Shown here piece after piece: positions 9,577-17,439 of a DNA stretch of 64,000 nucleotides. This DNA is from CAIKMD01 sp963702925 (GTDB lineage: Bacteria > Pseudomonadota > Alphaproteobacteria > ATCC43930 > CGMCC-115725), in contig OY969771.1 of NCBI GenBank assembly GCA_963702925.1, positions 4,216,001 through 4,280,000 on the forward strand, given 5' to 3'. The notes beneath the pieces are model-generated. The model did not search any database, had not been told where the DNA came from, and saw nothing but the letters and a program-made list of their open reading frames with translations. The position numbers were made by a program, and so were the translations under genes. The stretch's first letter is position 1, and the number at the start of each line of letters is the position of its first letter.

Positions 9577-11250
9577 ATGAGCGAAAAAGAAACCTCCACC
9601 AACGAAGCCGGCCAGGATTTCATCCGCGACATCGTCCAATCCGATCTCGCCGCGAAAAAGCATCAGACCGTGGTGACGCGCTTTCCGCCCGAGCCCAACG
9701 GCTATCTCCATATCGGCCATGCCAAGTCGATCTGCCTCAATTTCGGGGTCGCCGAGGAATTCGGCGGGCATTGCAATCTGCGTTTCGACGATACCAACCC
9801 GGCCAAGGAAGAGCAGGAATATATCGACGCGATCGAGCGCGACGTGCGTTGGCTCGGCTTCGACTGGGGCAAGCACCTCTATCACGCCTCGGATTATTTC
9901 GAGCAGCTTTACGGCTGGGCCGAGCATCTCATTCGCAACGGCAAGGCCTATGTCGACAATTCGACCGCCGACGAAGTGCATGCGATGCGCGGTACCTTGA
10001 CCGAGCCGGGACGCGAAAGCCCCTATCGCGCACGCAGCGTCGACGTGAATCTCGATCTTTTCCGGCGTATGCGGGCGGGGGAGTTCCCGAACGGCGCGCG
10101 CATTCTGCGCGCCAAGATCGACATGGCCTCGGGCAATATCAATCTGCGCGATCCCGTGCTCTATCGCATCCTGCACGAAGAGCATCCGCGCACCGGCAAT
10201 AAATGGTGCATCTATCCGACTTACGATTTCGCGCATGGCCAGTCGGATGCGATCGAAGGCGTCACCCATTCGATCTGCACTCTCGAATTCGAAGATCATC
10301 GGCCGCTTTACGAATGGTTCCTCGAGAACCTTCCGGTTCCGTCGCGGCCGCGGCAATACGAATTCGCGCGGCTCAATCTCGGCTATACGGTGCTCTCGAA
10401 GCGTTTTCTGACGCAGCTGGTGCGCGACGGACGGGTGTCGGGTTGGGACGATCCGCGTATGCCGACTCTCGCTGGCTTGCGCCGCCGCGGCGTGCCGCCG
10501 GAAGCGCTGCGCGACTTCGTGCGCCGCATCGGCGTCGCGCGCTCCAACAGCGTGGTCGATGTGCAGATGTACGACCATGCCGTGCGCGATCATTTGAACA
10601 AAAGTGCACAGCGCCGCATGGCCGTGCTGCGGCCTTTGAAAGTCGTGATCGAGAACTATCCCGAGGGACAAACCGAGGAGCTGGAGGCGGTCAACCACCC
10701 CGAGGATCCCGCTTCGGGGACGCGACTTATCCCGTTCGGGCGCGAGCTTTATGTCGAGCGCGAGGATTTCATGGAAAACCCGCCCAAGAAATTCTATCGC
10801 CTCTCGCCCGGCAAAGAGGTCCGGCTGCGCTATGCCTATTTCATCACCTGCCGCGACGTGATCAAAGATGCGGCCGGCGAGGTGGTTGAGCTGCGTTGTA
10901 CCTACGATCCGGCGACGCGCGGCGGTAACGCCCCGGACGGGCGCAAGGTGCAGGCGACGATCCATTGGGTCGATGCAGCGCGCTCGGTGCAGGCGGAAAT
11001 CCGCCTTTATAATCCGCTTTTCACGAGGCCAGATCCCGGCGCCGGCGGGAACCTCCTCGGCGATCTCAACCCCAATTCGCTCGAAGTCTTGAGCGACGCG
11101 CGGCTGGAACCGTCTCTCGCCCAAGCCAATAGCTTCGAAGCGGTGCAGTTCGAACGCCAGGGCTATTTCTGCCGCGACCCCAATTCAAAGCCGGGGCGGC
11201 CAGTCTTCAACCGCACGATCGGTCTGCGCAATTCTTACGCGAAGGCCTAG
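9577..11250 (+). CDS. glnS: glutaminyl-tRNA synthetase
   Basis: A 557-residue class I synthetase that charges tRNA-Gln. The HIGH motif is at 45-48 (PPEPNGYLHIGHAKS), the KMSKS equivalent is VLSKR, and RFDDTNPAKEEQEY plus the C-terminal beta-barrel anticodon domain (RLSPGKEVRLRYAYFITC) identify GlnRS rather than GluRS. GlnRS is not universal in Alphaproteobacteria, many of which make Gln-tRNA by GatCAB transamidation, so its presence is a lineage clue. Start ATG 9577 (MSEKET) lies 28 bases after nadE. A hairpin follows the stop. Confidence 0.96.
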   Translation: MSEKETSTNEAGQDFIRDIVQSDLAAKKHQTVVTRFPPEPNGYLHIGHAKSICLNFGVAEEFGGHCNLRFDDTNPAKEEQEYIDAIERDVRWLGFDWGKHLYHASDYFEQLYGWAEHLIRNGKAYVDNSTADEVHAMRGTLTEPGRESPYRARSVDVNLDLFRRMRAGEFPNGARILRAKIDMASGNINLRDPVLYRILHEEHPRTGNKWCIYPTYDFAHGQSDAIEGVTHSICTLEFEDHRPLYEWFLENLPVPSRPRQYEFARLNLGYTVLSKRFLTQLVRDGRVSGWDDPRMPTLAGLRRRGVPPEALRDFVRRIGVARSNSVVDVQMYDHAVRDHLNKSAQRRMAVLRPLKVVIENYPEGQTEELEAVNHPEDPASGTRLIPFGRELYVEREDFMENPPKKFYRLSPGKEVRLRYAYFITCRDVIKDAAGEVVELRCTYDPATRGGNAPDGRKVQATIHWVDAARSVQAEIRLYNPLFTRPDPGAGGNLLGDLNPNSLEVLSDARLEPSLAQANSFEAVQFERQGYFCRDPNSKPGRPVFNRTIGLRNSYAKA

Positions 11251-11252
11251 CG

Positions 11253-11273
11253 GCGCCGGCGGCAAGCCGGCGC
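11253..11273. terminator. hairpin after glnS
   Basis: GCGCCGGC and GCCGGCGC pair perfectly around GGCAA, three bases after the glnS stop. Strong stem, no T-run. Likely transcription stop or 3' stabiliser. Confidence 0.45.
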
Positions 11274-11418
11274 AGCTTGCCCGCAATAAAGCCGTCACCC
11301 GCACGTGGCGCTTGCGCGTTCCCAGGATTACCTGTTGAATAATCGTGTGCCGCGCGCATTTGTCGCGCCGGGGAGGGGTAGCAGAATTCCAGCTTGAACC
11401 AGTCGGGGGTGGTGCCGC

Positions 11419-13179
11419 GTGCCATCGCGCAAGTTCAAGGTCGTGCTCATCAAGCCGTCCCATTACGACGATGACGGCTACGTCATCCAATGGCGGCTCT
11501 CTTCCATCCCCTCCAACAGTCTTGCGAGCGTCTACGGTCTTCTGGCCGAATGTGCCGCGAACCGCGCGCTCGGTCCCGAAGTCGAGATCGAAACTGATGT
11601 CTTCGACGAATGCAACACGGTGATCGACGTCAGGCGTTTGGCTGCACGGATCGCCGCCTCCGGCAAGGGCTTTGTCGGCCTGGTCGGGGTGCAGTCCAAC
11701 CAGTTTCCGCGCGCCCTCGATCTCGGCCGCCAGTTCTGCGCGCTCGGCATCCCGGTGGTAATCGGCGGATTCCATGTCAGCGGCTGTCTTTCGATGCTGC
11801 CCAAACTCCCGGACGATTTGCAGATGGCGCTCGATCTCGGCATCACGCTCTTTGCCGGCGAGGCGGAAGGGCGCATGGGCGGGCTGTTGCGCGACATCGA
11901 CGCGGGCGATGCCAAGCCGATTTACAACTACCTCGACGATCTGCCCGATATGAGCGGCGCAGTGGCGCCGATCCTGCCGCGCGAGGTGGTCGCCCGGGTC
12001 AATGGCCATTACACCAGCTTCGATGCCGGGCGCGGCTGCCCGTTCCAGTGCAGCTTCTGCACGATCATCAACGTCCAAGGTCGTAAATCGCGTTACCGCA
12101 CACCCGACGATGTCGAGGCGATCGTACGCGCCAACGCGGCCCAAGGTGTCACGCGCTATTTCGTCACCGACGACAATTTCGCACGCAACAAGAACTGGGA
12201 GCCGATTCTTGACCGGTTGATCCAGCTGCGCGAGCGCGAAGGCTTCAAGATCCGGCTGATCCTGCAGGTCGACACGCTGTGCCACCGAATTCCGGGCTTT
12301 ATCGAGAAAGCCGCGCGGGCCGGCTGCAATGCCGTCTTTATCGGGCTCGAGAATATCAATCCCGAATCCCTAATGGGCACGAAAAAGCGCCAGAACAAGA
12401 TCTGGGAATATCGCGAGATGCTGCTGGCGTGGCGGCGGCAGAAGGTGATGACCTGGGCGGGATATATCCTCGGCTTTCCGACCGACACGCCGGCAAGCAT
12501 CGCGCGCGATATCGAGATCATCAAGGAAGAACTCCCGATCGACATTCTCGAGTTTTTCTGCCTCACGCCGCTGCCCGGTTCCGAGGACCACAAGAATCTC
12601 TATCTGCGCGGGGTCGCGATGGACCCCGACATGAACAAATACGATCTCGAACACGTCTTGACGGCGCATCCGCGTATGTCGCCCGAGGCTTGGGGCGAGG
12701 TCTATCGCGACGCGTGGCGGCGTTATTACACCGACGAGCATGTCGAAAAAGTGTTGAGCCGGGCGGTCGTATCGGGGCTGAAGCCGCGCAAGGTCGCTCA
12801 TGTGATGACCGCCTTCGCGGGCGGCGTGCGCATCGAAGGCGTTCACCCGCTGCAGCTCGGGATGGTGCGCCGCAAGCTGCGCAAACAGCGCCGTTTTGGC
12901 ATGAAGATCGAGAACCCACTCGTCTTCTATCCCAAGCGCGCGATGGAGTTTTCCCTGGCGTTTGCGCGCTGGATCCTGCTGCTGCGCCATTACACAAGGA
13001 TGATGCGGCGGGTCGAGAGCAAGCTGCGTGGCCAAGCCTATTCCGACAAGGCCATGCAGGCCGCGTCCGAGGACGCGGCGGGAACGTCGGAATTCGTCCA
13101 GGCCTATGCCGATAAGATTCCGAACACCTATGGCGCCCCGGGGCGCCGCGCCCCGGCGGGAGCGGGGGCGGCGGAATAA
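11419..13179 (+). CDS. B12-binding domain radical SAM protein
   Basis: A 586-residue radical SAM enzyme. The N-terminal 190 residues look like a cobalamin-binding (Rossmann) domain (GLVGVQSNQFPRALDLGRQF, VVIGGFHVSG, though the canonical DxHxxG is not obvious). The [4Fe-4S] site is Cys207, Cys211 and Cys214 in GCPFQCSFC. Later blocks FVTDDNFARNKNW, AVFIGLENINPESL and AGYILGFPTDTP are usual for the B12-radical SAM group that includes methyltransferases and MiaB-like relatives. The 130-residue basic C-terminal tail is of unknown role. GTG start with GGGGGTGG upstream, 168 bases after glnS. Methylation or ring chemistry on an unknown substrate is a family-level inference. Confidence 0.85.
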   Translation: MPSRKFKVVLIKPSHYDDDGYVIQWRLSSIPSNSLASVYGLLAECAANRALGPEVEIETDVFDECNTVIDVRRLAARIAASGKGFVGLVGVQSNQFPRALDLGRQFCALGIPVVIGGFHVSGCLSMLPKLPDDLQMALDLGITLFAGEAEGRMGGLLRDIDAGDAKPIYNYLDDLPDMSGAVAPILPREVVARVNGHYTSFDAGRGCPFQCSFCTIINVQGRKSRYRTPDDVEAIVRANAAQGVTRYFVTDDNFARNKNWEPILDRLIQLREREGFKIRLILQVDTLCHRIPGFIEKAARAGCNAVFIGLENINPESLMGTKKRQNKIWEYREMLLAWRRQKVMTWAGYILGFPTDTPASIARDIEIIKEELPIDILEFFCLTPLPGSEDHKNLYLRGVAMDPDMNKYDLEHVLTAHPRMSPEAWGEVYRDAWRRYYTDEHVEKVLSRAVVSGLKPRKVAHVMTAFAGGVRIEGVHPLQLGMVRRKLRKQRRFGMKIENPLVFYPKRAMEFSLAFARWILLLRHYTRMMRRVESKLRGQAYSDKAMQAASEDAAGTSEFVQAYADKIPNTYGAPGRRAPAGAGAAE

Positions 13180-13270
13180 TTGACGATTTCGGTCGAAAGA
13201 CCCGCCCGGGCTTGTCCCGCGCGGCGCGGCGTGTATTTTGCGCTCACGAATTCACTGCTCGCCGGACCGG

Positions 13271-14644
13271 ATGCACGTGGCTTTAGCGCTTTACAACACC
13301 TTGACCCGCAAAAAGGAACTCTTTGCGCCGTTGGATGCGAAGAATGTCCGGCTTTATGTCTGCGGGCCGACGGTTTACGACTTCGCCCATATCGGCAATG
13401 CGCGCCCGGTGATCGTGTTCGACGTGCTCTACCGCTTGCTGCGCCAGGAATACGGTACGGCGCATGTGCGCTATGTGCGCAACATCACCGATGTCGACGA
13501 CAAGATCAATGCCGCGGCCAAGGCCAAGAATGAAAGCATCCGCGATCTGACCGAGCGTACCGCCAAGGCGTTTCACGAAGACGTGGCCGCGTTGGGTTGC
13601 CTGCCGCCCGATGTCGAGCCGCGCGCCACCGAGCACATTCCGCAAATGATCGCGCTGATCGAGCGGTTGATCGCGTCCGGCCACGCCTATGAGGCCGACG
13701 GCCATGTGCTGTTCTCGGTGGCGAGCGATCAGGGCTATGGCAAGCTGTCGCGCCGCAATCGCGACGAGATGATCGCCGGGGCGCGGGTCGAAGTCGCGCC
13801 TTACAAGCGCGATCCCGCCGATTTCGTATTGTGGAAGCCTTCGCCGCCGGACCTGCCGGGTTGGGACAGCCCGTGGGGACGCGGCCGGCCGGGCTGGCAT
13901 ATCGAATGCTCGGCAATGAGCGAGGCCTATCTCGGCCCGAGCTTCGACATCCATGGCGGCGGGCTCGATCTCATCTTTCCGCATCATGAGAACGAGATCG
14001 CGCAAAGCGAATGTGCGCATCCGGGAATGCCGTTCGCGCGCTACTGGCTCCATAACGGCTTCGTCATGGTCGAAGGCGCGAAGATGGCCAAGTCGGAAGG
14101 CAATTTCCGCACCATCCGCGACGTGTTGAATGAGGCCCCCGGCGAGGCCGCGCGCTTGGCCATGTTGATGGGCCATTACCGCGATCCGCTGGACTGGACC
14201 TCGGATCGGCTCGCCCAGGCCAAGCAAGGGCTCGACCGGTTTTACCTGGCGCTCCGCAGCGCGGGCGAAGCCGCGCCGGCTTCGATACCAGGGCGTGTCT
14301 GGGCTGCTCTCGACGACGATCTCAACACGCCGCTCGCGATTGCGGGGCTGCACGAGCTACTGGCGGAGCTCAACAAGGCGGTTTCGCCGGGCGACAAGGC
14401 GCGGCTCAAAGGTGAATTGCTTGCAGCTGGTGATGTGCTTGGGCTCTTGCAGAAAGATCCCGAAGCCTGGCTCAAAGGCGGCGAGGAAGGCGCGGCGGAA
14501 ATCGAGGCGCTGATCGCCAAACGTCTCGCCGCGCGCAAAGGCAAGAACTTCGCCGAAGCCGATCGCATCCGCACCGAGCTGGCTTTGAAGGGCATCCTCA
14601 TCGAAGACGGGCCAGGCGGGATGACGGAGTGGCGTCGAGCGTAG
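13271..14644 (+). CDS. cysS: cysteinyl-tRNA synthetase
   Basis: A 457-residue class I synthetase that charges tRNA-Cys. Cys31 with the HIGH-type HIGN at 40-43 (YVCGPTVYDFAHIGNARP) gives the first zinc ligand and ATP site; GWHIECSAM and FPHHENEIAQSE supply the remaining zinc ligands, and KMAKSEGN is the KMSKS loop. The C-terminal DALR-like region ends KNFAEADRIRTELALKGI. ATG 13271 (MHVALALYNTL) matches the usual N-terminus; longer in-frame starts add unlikely residues. A possible sigma-70 promoter (TTGTCC, 16 bases, TATTTT) lies 30 to 60 bases upstream. Confidence 0.96.
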   Translation: MHVALALYNTLTRKKELFAPLDAKNVRLYVCGPTVYDFAHIGNARPVIVFDVLYRLLRQEYGTAHVRYVRNITDVDDKINAAAKAKNESIRDLTERTAKAFHEDVAALGCLPPDVEPRATEHIPQMIALIERLIASGHAYEADGHVLFSVASDQGYGKLSRRNRDEMIAGARVEVAPYKRDPADFVLWKPSPPDLPGWDSPWGRGRPGWHIECSAMSEAYLGPSFDIHGGGLDLIFPHHENEIAQSECAHPGMPFARYWLHNGFVMVEGAKMAKSEGNFRTIRDVLNEAPGEAARLAMLMGHYRDPLDWTSDRLAQAKQGLDRFYLALRSAGEAAPASIPGRVWAALDDDLNTPLAIAGLHELLAELNKAVSPGDKARLKGELLAAGDVLGLLQKDPEAWLKGGEEGAAEIEALIAKRLAARKGKNFAEADRIRTELALKGILIEDGPGGMTEWRRA

Positions 14645-14677
14645 CGCGGCATTTTGTGCTAAACCCCCCACCCTGAC

Positions 14678-14698
14678 CCTCCCCCTCAAGGGGGGAGG
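14678..14698. repeat. CCTCCCCCT / AGGGGGAGG palindromic element
   Basis: CCTCCCCCT-CA-AGGGGGGAGG is a near-perfect inverted repeat (one extra G) between cysS and cimA, preceded by CACCCTGACC. Short palindromes of this CCTCCCCCTC-AAGGGGGAGG form are common scattered elements in alphaproteobacterial intergenic regions. It could also terminate cysS. Its right arm lies just before the cimA start and may add to its ribosome binding site. Confidence 0.5.
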
Positions 14699-14712
14699 CG
14701 GTGAGGAGTAGG

Positions 14713-16305
14713 ATGCCCGGCGAACGCATTTATCTGTACGACACGACCCTGCGCGATGGCGCGCAGACCCAGGGCGTCGATTTCGGCGTGCCCGACAAGC
14801 TGGCGATTGCGCGCGAGCTCGACCTGCTCGGCATCGACTACGTCGAGGGCGGCTGGCCCGGCGCCAATCCCACCGACGACGCGTTCTTTGCCAAGCTGCC
14901 GAAGCTCGGCCACGCGCGGATCGCCGCCTTCGGCATGACAAGGCGCAACGGGCGCAGCGCCGCCAATGATCCCGGCCTGGCCGCCTTGCTCGGCAGCACG
15001 GCGCCGGTCGCCTGCATCGTCGGCAAGACCTGGGACTTCCACGTCAAGGTCGCGCTCGGCGTGAGCCTTGATGAAAACCTTGCGATGATCGCAGAGTCGG
15101 TGAAGCTCGCTGCGGAGCGCCTCGATGAGGCGATCTTCGATGCCGAGCATTTCTTCGACGGCTATAAGGCCAATCCCGATTACGCGTTGTGTTGCGTGAA
15201 GGCGGCACATCAGGCGGGCGCGCGCTGGGTCGTGCTGTGCGACACCAATGGCGGGACCTTGCCCCACGAGGTCGAGCGCATCGTTACCGAGATTGCCAAG
15301 CACGTGCCCGGCGACCGGCTTGGCATTCACACGCATAACGATACCGAGAACGCGGTCGCCAATGCGCTCGCTGCGGTACGGGCTGGCGCGCGCCAGGTTC
15401 AGGGCACGCTCAACGGTTTGGGCGAGCGCTGCGGCAATGCCAATCTGGTCGCGCTCATTCCGACCTTGATGGTGAAGCTCGGTTACACCACGGGCGTCAG
15501 CGACGCTGGCTTGGCGCTTCTGACCCATGTCTCGCGCTTTCTCGACGAACGCCTCAACCGCGCGCCCGATCGCCACGCCGCCTATGTCGGCGAAAGCGCC
15601 TTTGCGCATAAGGGCGGGTTGCACGTCTCGGCAGTCGAGAAAGACCCGCGCTCCTACGAGCACATCGATCCCGCTCTGGTCGGCAACAGCCGACACATCG
15701 TGGTCTCGGATCAGGCGGGGCGCTCGAATATTCTGGCGCGGCTGCGCGAGATCGGGGTCCCGATCGATGCGAACCATCCGAAGCTCAACGCGCTGCTCGA
15801 CGAGGTGAAAGCGCGCGAATTCGAGGGCTATGCCTATGACGGCGCCGAAGCCAGCTTCGAGCTGCTGGCGCAGCGCATGCTGGGCTCGGTCCCCGACTAT
15901 TTCCGGGTCGAGCGCTTCCGCATCATGGATGAACGGCGCTGGAACGCGAAAGGCGAGCTCGTCACCGTGTCGGAAGCGACGGTTGCCGGCCAGGTCGGCG
16001 GAAAGGCGTTTCTCGAAGTGGCGGAAAGCCATGACGGGCCGGTCAATGCGCTCGACACGGCGTTGCGCAAGGCGCTGGTGCCGGCCTTCCCCGAGCTCGA
16101 GAACATCCGTCTCACCGATTACAAGGTGCGCATCCTGACGCCGCAAGCGGGCACCCGCGCGGTCACTCGGGTGATGATCGAGAGCGCCGACGAAAGCGAG
16201 ACCTGGTCCACGGTCGGGGTCTCCTCTGATATCATCAACGCGTCCTACAACGCACTCCACGACAGCCTGACCTACAAGCTGTGGCGCGCGGGCCGGCGCG
16301 GCTGA
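14713..16305 (+). CDS. cimA: citramalate synthase
   Basis: A 530-residue enzyme of the isopropylmalate/homocitrate synthase family, CimA type: it condenses acetyl-CoA and pyruvate to (R)-citramalate for threonine-independent isoleucine synthesis. Marks: YDTTLRDGAQTQGVDF, DYVEGGWPGANPTD, FDAEHFFDGYKANPDYAL, LCDTNGGTLPHE, IHTHNDTENAVANAL with the metal HxH, GTLNGLGERCGNANL, and the C-terminal LeuA dimer regulatory domain (AFPELENIRLTDYKVRI). GGWPGANP and FFDGYKANP favour CimA over LeuA. ATG 14713 is chosen; GTG 14701 is an alternative. It is followed two bases later by the trmJ-like gene. Confidence 0.92.
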   Translation: MPGERIYLYDTTLRDGAQTQGVDFGVPDKLAIARELDLLGIDYVEGGWPGANPTDDAFFAKLPKLGHARIAAFGMTRRNGRSAANDPGLAALLGSTAPVACIVGKTWDFHVKVALGVSLDENLAMIAESVKLAAERLDEAIFDAEHFFDGYKANPDYALCCVKAAHQAGARWVVLCDTNGGTLPHEVERIVTEIAKHVPGDRLGIHTHNDTENAVANALAAVRAGARQVQGTLNGLGERCGNANLVALIPTLMVKLGYTTGVSDAGLALLTHVSRFLDERLNRAPDRHAAYVGESAFAHKGGLHVSAVEKDPRSYEHIDPALVGNSRHIVVSDQAGRSNILARLREIGVPIDANHPKLNALLDEVKAREFEGYAYDGAEASFELLAQRMLGSVPDYFRVERFRIMDERRWNAKGELVTVSEATVAGQVGGKAFLEVAESHDGPVNALDTALRKALVPAFPELENIRLTDYKVRILTPQAGTRAVTRVMIESADESETWSTVGVSSDIINASYNALHDSLTYKLWRAGRRG

Positions 16306-16307
16306 GC

Positions 16308-17081
16308 ATGGCGGGCACCGATCACCGCCGCCGCGCCGTGAGGGGCGGCCCTGCCGTCATCCTGGTCGCGCCGCAGCTGGGCGAGAATATCGGCACGGCG
16401 GCGCGCGCCATGTACAATTGCGGCCTGACCGAGATGCGTCTGGTGAAGCCGCGTGACGGCTGGCCGAGCAAGAAGGCGCAGGCGGCGGCGAGCGGTGCCG
16501 ATGTCGTGCTGGAGAAGGCGGAGGTTTACGACACGGTCGAGGAAGCGATCGCGGGTCTGCGCCATGTCTATGCGACCACGGCGCGCGACCGCTACATGGT
16601 CAAGCGCATCCTGACGCCGCGCAAGGCCGCGTCCGAGGTGCGGGCCTATCTCGGCGCGGGCGAGAGCTGCGGCATCATGTTCGGGCCGGAGCGCACCGGG
16701 CTCTTGAATGAGCACATCGCGCTCGCCGACACGGTGCTGAACGTGCCGCTCAACCCGGCTTTCTCCTCGCTCAACCTCGCGCAGGCGGTGCTGTTGATCG
16801 GCTATGAGTGGTTCTTGTCGGGCGACGAGACGCCGGACGAGCAATTGGCGCTCGGCCATTCCCTGCCGGCGACCAAGGATCGGCTTATCCAGTTCTTCGG
16901 CCATCTCGAGGAAGAGCTCGACCGCAGCGGCTTCATGCGTGATCCCGAGAAGCGCCCGTCGATGGTGCGCAATCTGCGCAATCTCTTTCAGCGCGCCGGC
17001 TGCACCGAGCAGGAGCTGCGCACGCTGCATGGGGTGGTGACGGCTTTCTGCGGACCGCGCAAGCGCAAAGCCGCGGAATAG
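16308..17081 (+). CDS. trmJ: TrmJ-like SPOUT RNA methyltransferase
   Basis: A 257-residue SpoU-family methyltransferase of the TrmJ/LasT group, which methylates the 2'-hydroxyl at position 32 of tRNAs in known members. The SPOUT knot blocks are VAPQLGENIGTAARAMYNCGL (motif 1 with the N and R residues), CGIMFGPERTGLLNEHIALAD (motif 2) and LNPAFSSLNLAQAVLLIGYEW (motif 3). The C-terminal 80 residues (HLEEELDRSGF...MVRNLRNLFQRAGCTEQEL) are the usual TrmJ dimer extension. ATG 16308 is the natural start directly after cimA. Whether it modifies the same site as in E. coli is inferred by family. Confidence 0.88.
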   Translation: MAGTDHRRRAVRGGPAVILVAPQLGENIGTAARAMYNCGLTEMRLVKPRDGWPSKKAQAAASGADVVLEKAEVYDTVEEAIAGLRHVYATTARDRYMVKRILTPRKAASEVRAYLGAGESCGIMFGPERTGLLNEHIALADTVLNVPLNPAFSSLNLAQAVLLIGYEWFLSGDETPDEQLALGHSLPATKDRLIQFFGHLEEELDRSGFMRDPEKRPSMVRNLRNLFQRAGCTEQELRTLHGVVTAFCGPRKRKAAE

Positions 17082-17094
17082 GGACGGCACCGCC

Positions 17095-17433
17095 ATGGCG
17101 CAGATCATCTATAAAATTCTCTCGGCGCAAGAATGGCAGGAGGCCGAGCGTGTGGGCGTCTTTGCCGGCGCCGGCATCGATCTCGCCGACGGCTATATCC
17201 ATTTCTCGACGGCAGCCCAGGCCGCGGAAACCGCGGCCAAGCATTTCGTCGGCAAAACGGGGCTGGTGCTGGTCGCGGTCGAGGCGGAAAGCCTGGGACC
17301 GGCGCTCAAATGGGAAGCGTCGCGCGGCGGCGCGCTCTTTCCCCATCTTTATGGGCGTTTGCAGGCCGCCGGCGTGCTGTGGGTCAAGCCCTTACCGCTC
17401 GGCACCGACGGCAAGCACGTCTTTCCGGTCTAG
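17095..17433 (+). CDS. DUF952 domain protein
   Basis: A 112-residue protein of the DUF952 family. The family pattern is clear: IIYKILSAQEWQEAE at the N-terminus, then DGYIHFSTAAQAAETAAKHF, VLVAVEAESLG, LKWEASRGGALFPHLYGRL. The His in YIHFS and the FPHLYG block are its most conserved parts; the fold is thought related to ADP-ribosyltransferase-like or cupin-like small enzymes, but no activity is settled. It follows trmJ by 13 bases and converges with the EF-hand gene six bases later. Confidence 0.88.
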   Translation: MAQIIYKILSAQEWQEAERVGVFAGAGIDLADGYIHFSTAAQAAETAAKHFVGKTGLVLVAVEAESLGPALKWEASRGGALFPHLYGRLQAAGVLWVKPLPLGTDGKHVFPV

Positions 17434-17439
17434 TGCAGG

